A model generated the notes under the pieces. It did not search any database. It was not told the DNA's origin and saw only the letters and a program-made list of their open reading frames with translations. Both the position numbers and the translations under genes were made by a program. Shown in pieces: positions 63,746 through 64,000 of a DNA stretch of 64,000 nucleotides; position 1 is the stretch's first letter, and each line of letters opens with the position of its first letter. The stretch lies in assembly GCA_018402685.1 (NCBI GenBank), contig JAGYIJ010000002.1:186001-250000 (forward strand), in the 5' to 3' direction. This DNA is from Aquiluna sp. Its GTDB lineage: Bacteria > Actinomycetota > Actinomycetes > Actinomycetales > Microbacteriaceae.

Positions 63746-64000
63746 ATGCGCCGCGTCGTCATCACCGGGCTCGGTGCTACCACTCCCCTAGGTGGTGACG
63801 TCGCGAGTAGCTGGGAAGCTTTGCTTCAAGGCAAATCTGGCATCAGCACACTCGAACAAGACTGGGTTGCAAAGTATGAACTCCCAGTAACTTTCGCAGG
63901 TCAGGCAAAGGTCTCTGCTGATGCCATTTTGACCCCGCAAGAACAAAAGCGTCTTGACCCCTCCTCGCAATTTGCACTGATTAGTGCTCGCCAGGCCTGG
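63746..64000 (+). CDS. fabF: 3-oxoacyl-ACP synthase II (partial, cut by window edge)
   Basis: Elongating condensing enzyme of fatty acid synthesis. Only the first 85 codons are visible: [19 protein letters not shown] is the classical FabF/KAS-II start, followed by [11 protein letters not shown] and [16 protein letters not shown]. The gene begins 3 bases after the acpP stop and stays open to the edge. Active-site residues lie outside the window. Confidence 0.93.
   Translation, partial: MRRVVITGLGATTPLGGDVASSWEALLQGKSGISTLEQDWVAKYELPVTFAGQAKVSADAILTPQEQKRLDPSSQFALISARQAW

Noticed and set aside
1-64000. Mobile elements, prophage, CRISPR arrays, attachment sites
   Set aside because: No transposase, integrase, phage or cas-like protein, and no regularly spaced repeats were seen; all gaps are short and explained.

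Overview
The window looks like the chromosome of a small-genome actinobacterium, most likely a Microbacteriaceae of the freshwater Luna/Rhodoluna/Aquiluna type. The reasons are: many actinobacterium-specific families (DUF3000, DUF3159, DUF3710, DUF3093, DUF4191, DUF4193, DUF7455, SepH, MurT/GatD-like, fused RNase H/phosphatase, homodimeric AceE, a PucR-type regulator at the head of a fatty-acid operon); the glnA-glnE-glnA2 order; a mid-50s percent GC by eye; very short intergenic gaps; frequent TTG/GTG starts; and many apparently leaderless genes. Nothing mobile, no CRISPR and no prophage were seen. Strain-level identity is inference.

Layout. 1-8.8 kb (minus): thrS-HIT-pdxS-pdxT, then yebC-ruvCAB-yajC-secD (secD cut by the left edge). 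8.9-14.7 kb: a shortened VIT/CCC1 transporter, malate:quinone oxidoreductase, a secreted 5'-nucleotidase, a tRNA-Gly/Cys/Val cluster, and an ammonium transporter with a GlnR-like box. 14.8-21.3 kb: zapE, rhodanese-sufE, a RibD-like protein, DUF3000, RNase D, dxs. 21.4-28.4 kb: aconitase, DUF3159, DUF3710, dut, DUF3093, DUF4193, sepH and a phosphodiesterase. 28.5-37 kb: parC, parE, DUF7455, a degenerate GatD/MurT pair coupled to the principal sigma factor gene, and PAC2. 37-43.9 kb: pepA, lpdA, sucB, lipB, lipA, DUF4191. 44-49.7 kb: glnA, glnE, glnA2. 49.7-57.7 kb: nadE, panB, a 62-aa protein, map, ppgK, rnpB, RNase H/phosphatase, zinc ribbon, Nif3, tRNA-Val, peroxiredoxin. 57.7-64 kb: aceE, a PucR/FasR-like regulator, fabD, fabH, acpP, fabF (cut by the right edge).

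How the genes work together. AceE, LpdA and the SucB-type E2 feed acetyl-CoA, with lipoate made by LipB/LipA; aceE runs into the FASII operon. Acn, Mqo and the E2/E3 pair belong to the TCA cycle. Amt, GlnA, GlnE and GlnA2 form the nitrogen-assimilation set, and GlnR-type sequences precede amt and glnA. RuvABC, ParC/ParE, SepH, ZapE and the sigma factor serve DNA and division functions.

Most notable: (1) a MurT/GatD-like pair in which GatD contains no cysteine and has lost the catalytic histidine, and MurT has lost its zinc-ribbon cysteines, which may be a repurposed ligase for B-type peptidoglycan; (2) a repeated symmetric TANNNTA heptamer that can serve as overlapping -10 boxes for divergent gene pairs; (3) a sigma factor gene whose typical N-terminus has no canonical start codon but a well-placed ATC; (4) seven single-base frame breaks confined to about 10.3-25.9 kb, probably sequence errors.
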